Positions 63,271 through 64,000 of a stretch of 64,000 nucleotides of DNA are shown here, in pieces. Numbering within the stretch: position 1 is the stretch's first letter; each line of letters opens with the position of its first letter. Origin of the DNA: Nannochloris sp. 'desiccata' (Eukaryota; Chlorophyta; Trebouxiophyceae; Chlorellales; Chlorellaceae). The stretch spans positions 434,001-498,000 of the forward strand of contig JAGTXX020000008.1 of the NCBI GenBank assembly GCA_019044685.2, read 5' to 3'. Both the position numbers and the translations under genes were made by a program. The notes under the pieces were generated by a model. That model did not search any database. It was not told the DNA's origin and worked only from the letters and a program-made list of their open reading frames with translations.

Positions 63271-64000
63271 GATACTCAGAAAACTGAATCAAGGTGAGGA
63301 AGCAAGATAAACGTTAATCAAATTTTAAAACGTAGATTCAATTTTTAAGCCTCAGGGGCAGTGCAGCGTTCGCCCTACTGCCGCAAAGCTTCTCGTATAA
63401 AGTTGAAACCTACATACTGGCAAATTATTGCTGATTGCTAGAGGTGCAGCGCAGAATTACTTTTGATCGAGAAAAAAAAATAAAAAATCTTGTGGATTTT
63501 GATGATTTACGTGCACTTTAAACCGCGTGATGTTATTCTGTGGCCGAAGGTATTTTACATATAAATGCTGTCCAGCGCAACTTGTGGAAACCCTAAATAA
63601 TCCAAGCATGCTTAGCAAATGAAAAAATCCTCCAATCGCCGCTGAGCATAGCATGGCTATTTGAACAGCTTGATAGAGGGGAAAATACACAAGTGCAAGT
63701 AAAAACTGAGAGCGAGAAAAAACAGCAGACCAAGAAATAAACTTACCCTAGAAATCGTTGCTGATCAACGCTGGCTATCCCCAATCTATAGTATACCCCT
63801 CTCCCCTCAAAAATAAGAATGTCTTTGCAAAAATTACCTGTATATAGCACGGTGAAAACCAGAAGAATGGTGTCAGTAATTGCATCTAAGAGCAATAGCA
63901 AGTGATATTGCCCTCCCAAGAGTCCCTAGCCAGCGTTGATAATTAATTATTTTAATAGTGTATGTCGGTGGAGCGGAAGAACCACAATCAATTAATTGTT
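63271..64000. other. Upstream region of the ATPase gene to window end
   Basis: No supported coding region. A reverse-strand frame at 63457-63690 is open but has no recognisable motif and no ATG-supported conservation. Confidence 0.4.

Noticed and set aside
1..64000. TAG reassigned to glutamine in the whole genome
   Set aside because: LONRF, RAMA, RimP, the nested TPR gene and the intact ATPase all end naturally at TAG, and reading on adds unrelated or quickly terminated sequence. The internal TAGs cluster in element or decaying genes, where nonsense mutations are expected.

Overview
The window is nuclear DNA of a photosynthetic unicellular eukaryote, most likely an alga. Genes are compact, with 0-4 short GT-AG introns (46 to about 110 nt in most cases). 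Several products carry plastid- or organelle-type N-termini: an HCF173-like psbA translation factor, a RimP-type ribosome factor, a bacterial-type topoisomerase I and a BSD2-like zinc-finger protein. No rRNA, tRNA or CRISPR array was seen. The exact lineage cannot be fixed from the sequence. Host genes end in TAA, TAG and TGA, so the standard genetic code applies. || Layout. 0-9.4 kb is ordinary gene space: topoisomerase I fused by splicing to HMG boxes, a TPR-RING-LON protein, an ELMO-domain protein and a RAMA-domain protein. 9.5-12.5 kb is an insertion flanked by a 24-bp duplication; it contains an XPC/Rad4 C-terminal fragment joined to a LINE reverse transcriptase. 12.5-13.6 kb is RimP. 13.7-26 kb is a transposon nest: LTR remnants, two LINE families (A and B), and a 7.45-kb inverted structure sitting inside a LINE A copy. 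That structure encodes a Rep-like HUH endonuclease with a divergently transcribed partner ORF and encloses a sulfotransferase-like gene. 23.9-39.7 kb returns to host genes: a Kelch membrane protein, a membrane coiled-coil protein, a DnaJ-type zinc-finger protein, two tandem PP2C phosphatases, and a GH35 beta-galactosidase with a TPR gene nested antisense in one intron. 39.7-49.3 kb is a second accessory region: LINE B, a dispersed GCA/TGC-word-rich repeat, a decayed archaeal-type ATPase, an ATPase tail fragment, and a two-repeat protein with a PD-(D/E)XK-like nuclease core. 49.5-59.7 kb holds ITPase, a secreted propeller-like protein, HCF173, an unknown secretory protein and an RGG/RRM-like protein. 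59.8-64 kb holds a Helitron-like remnant and an intact five-exon paralogue of the ATPase. || The strongest candidate for an undescribed system is the 16071-23523 structure. Its two outer ends are the same 393-bp sequence in inverted orientation. The left arm equals the right arm minus a 2.8-kb segment holding the HUH and partner genes. The homologous segments have exactly equal lengths (393, 292 and 436 bp). It resembles the recently described Replitron class of HUH transposons, but arranged as a composite, inverted-copy element around a host-like gene.
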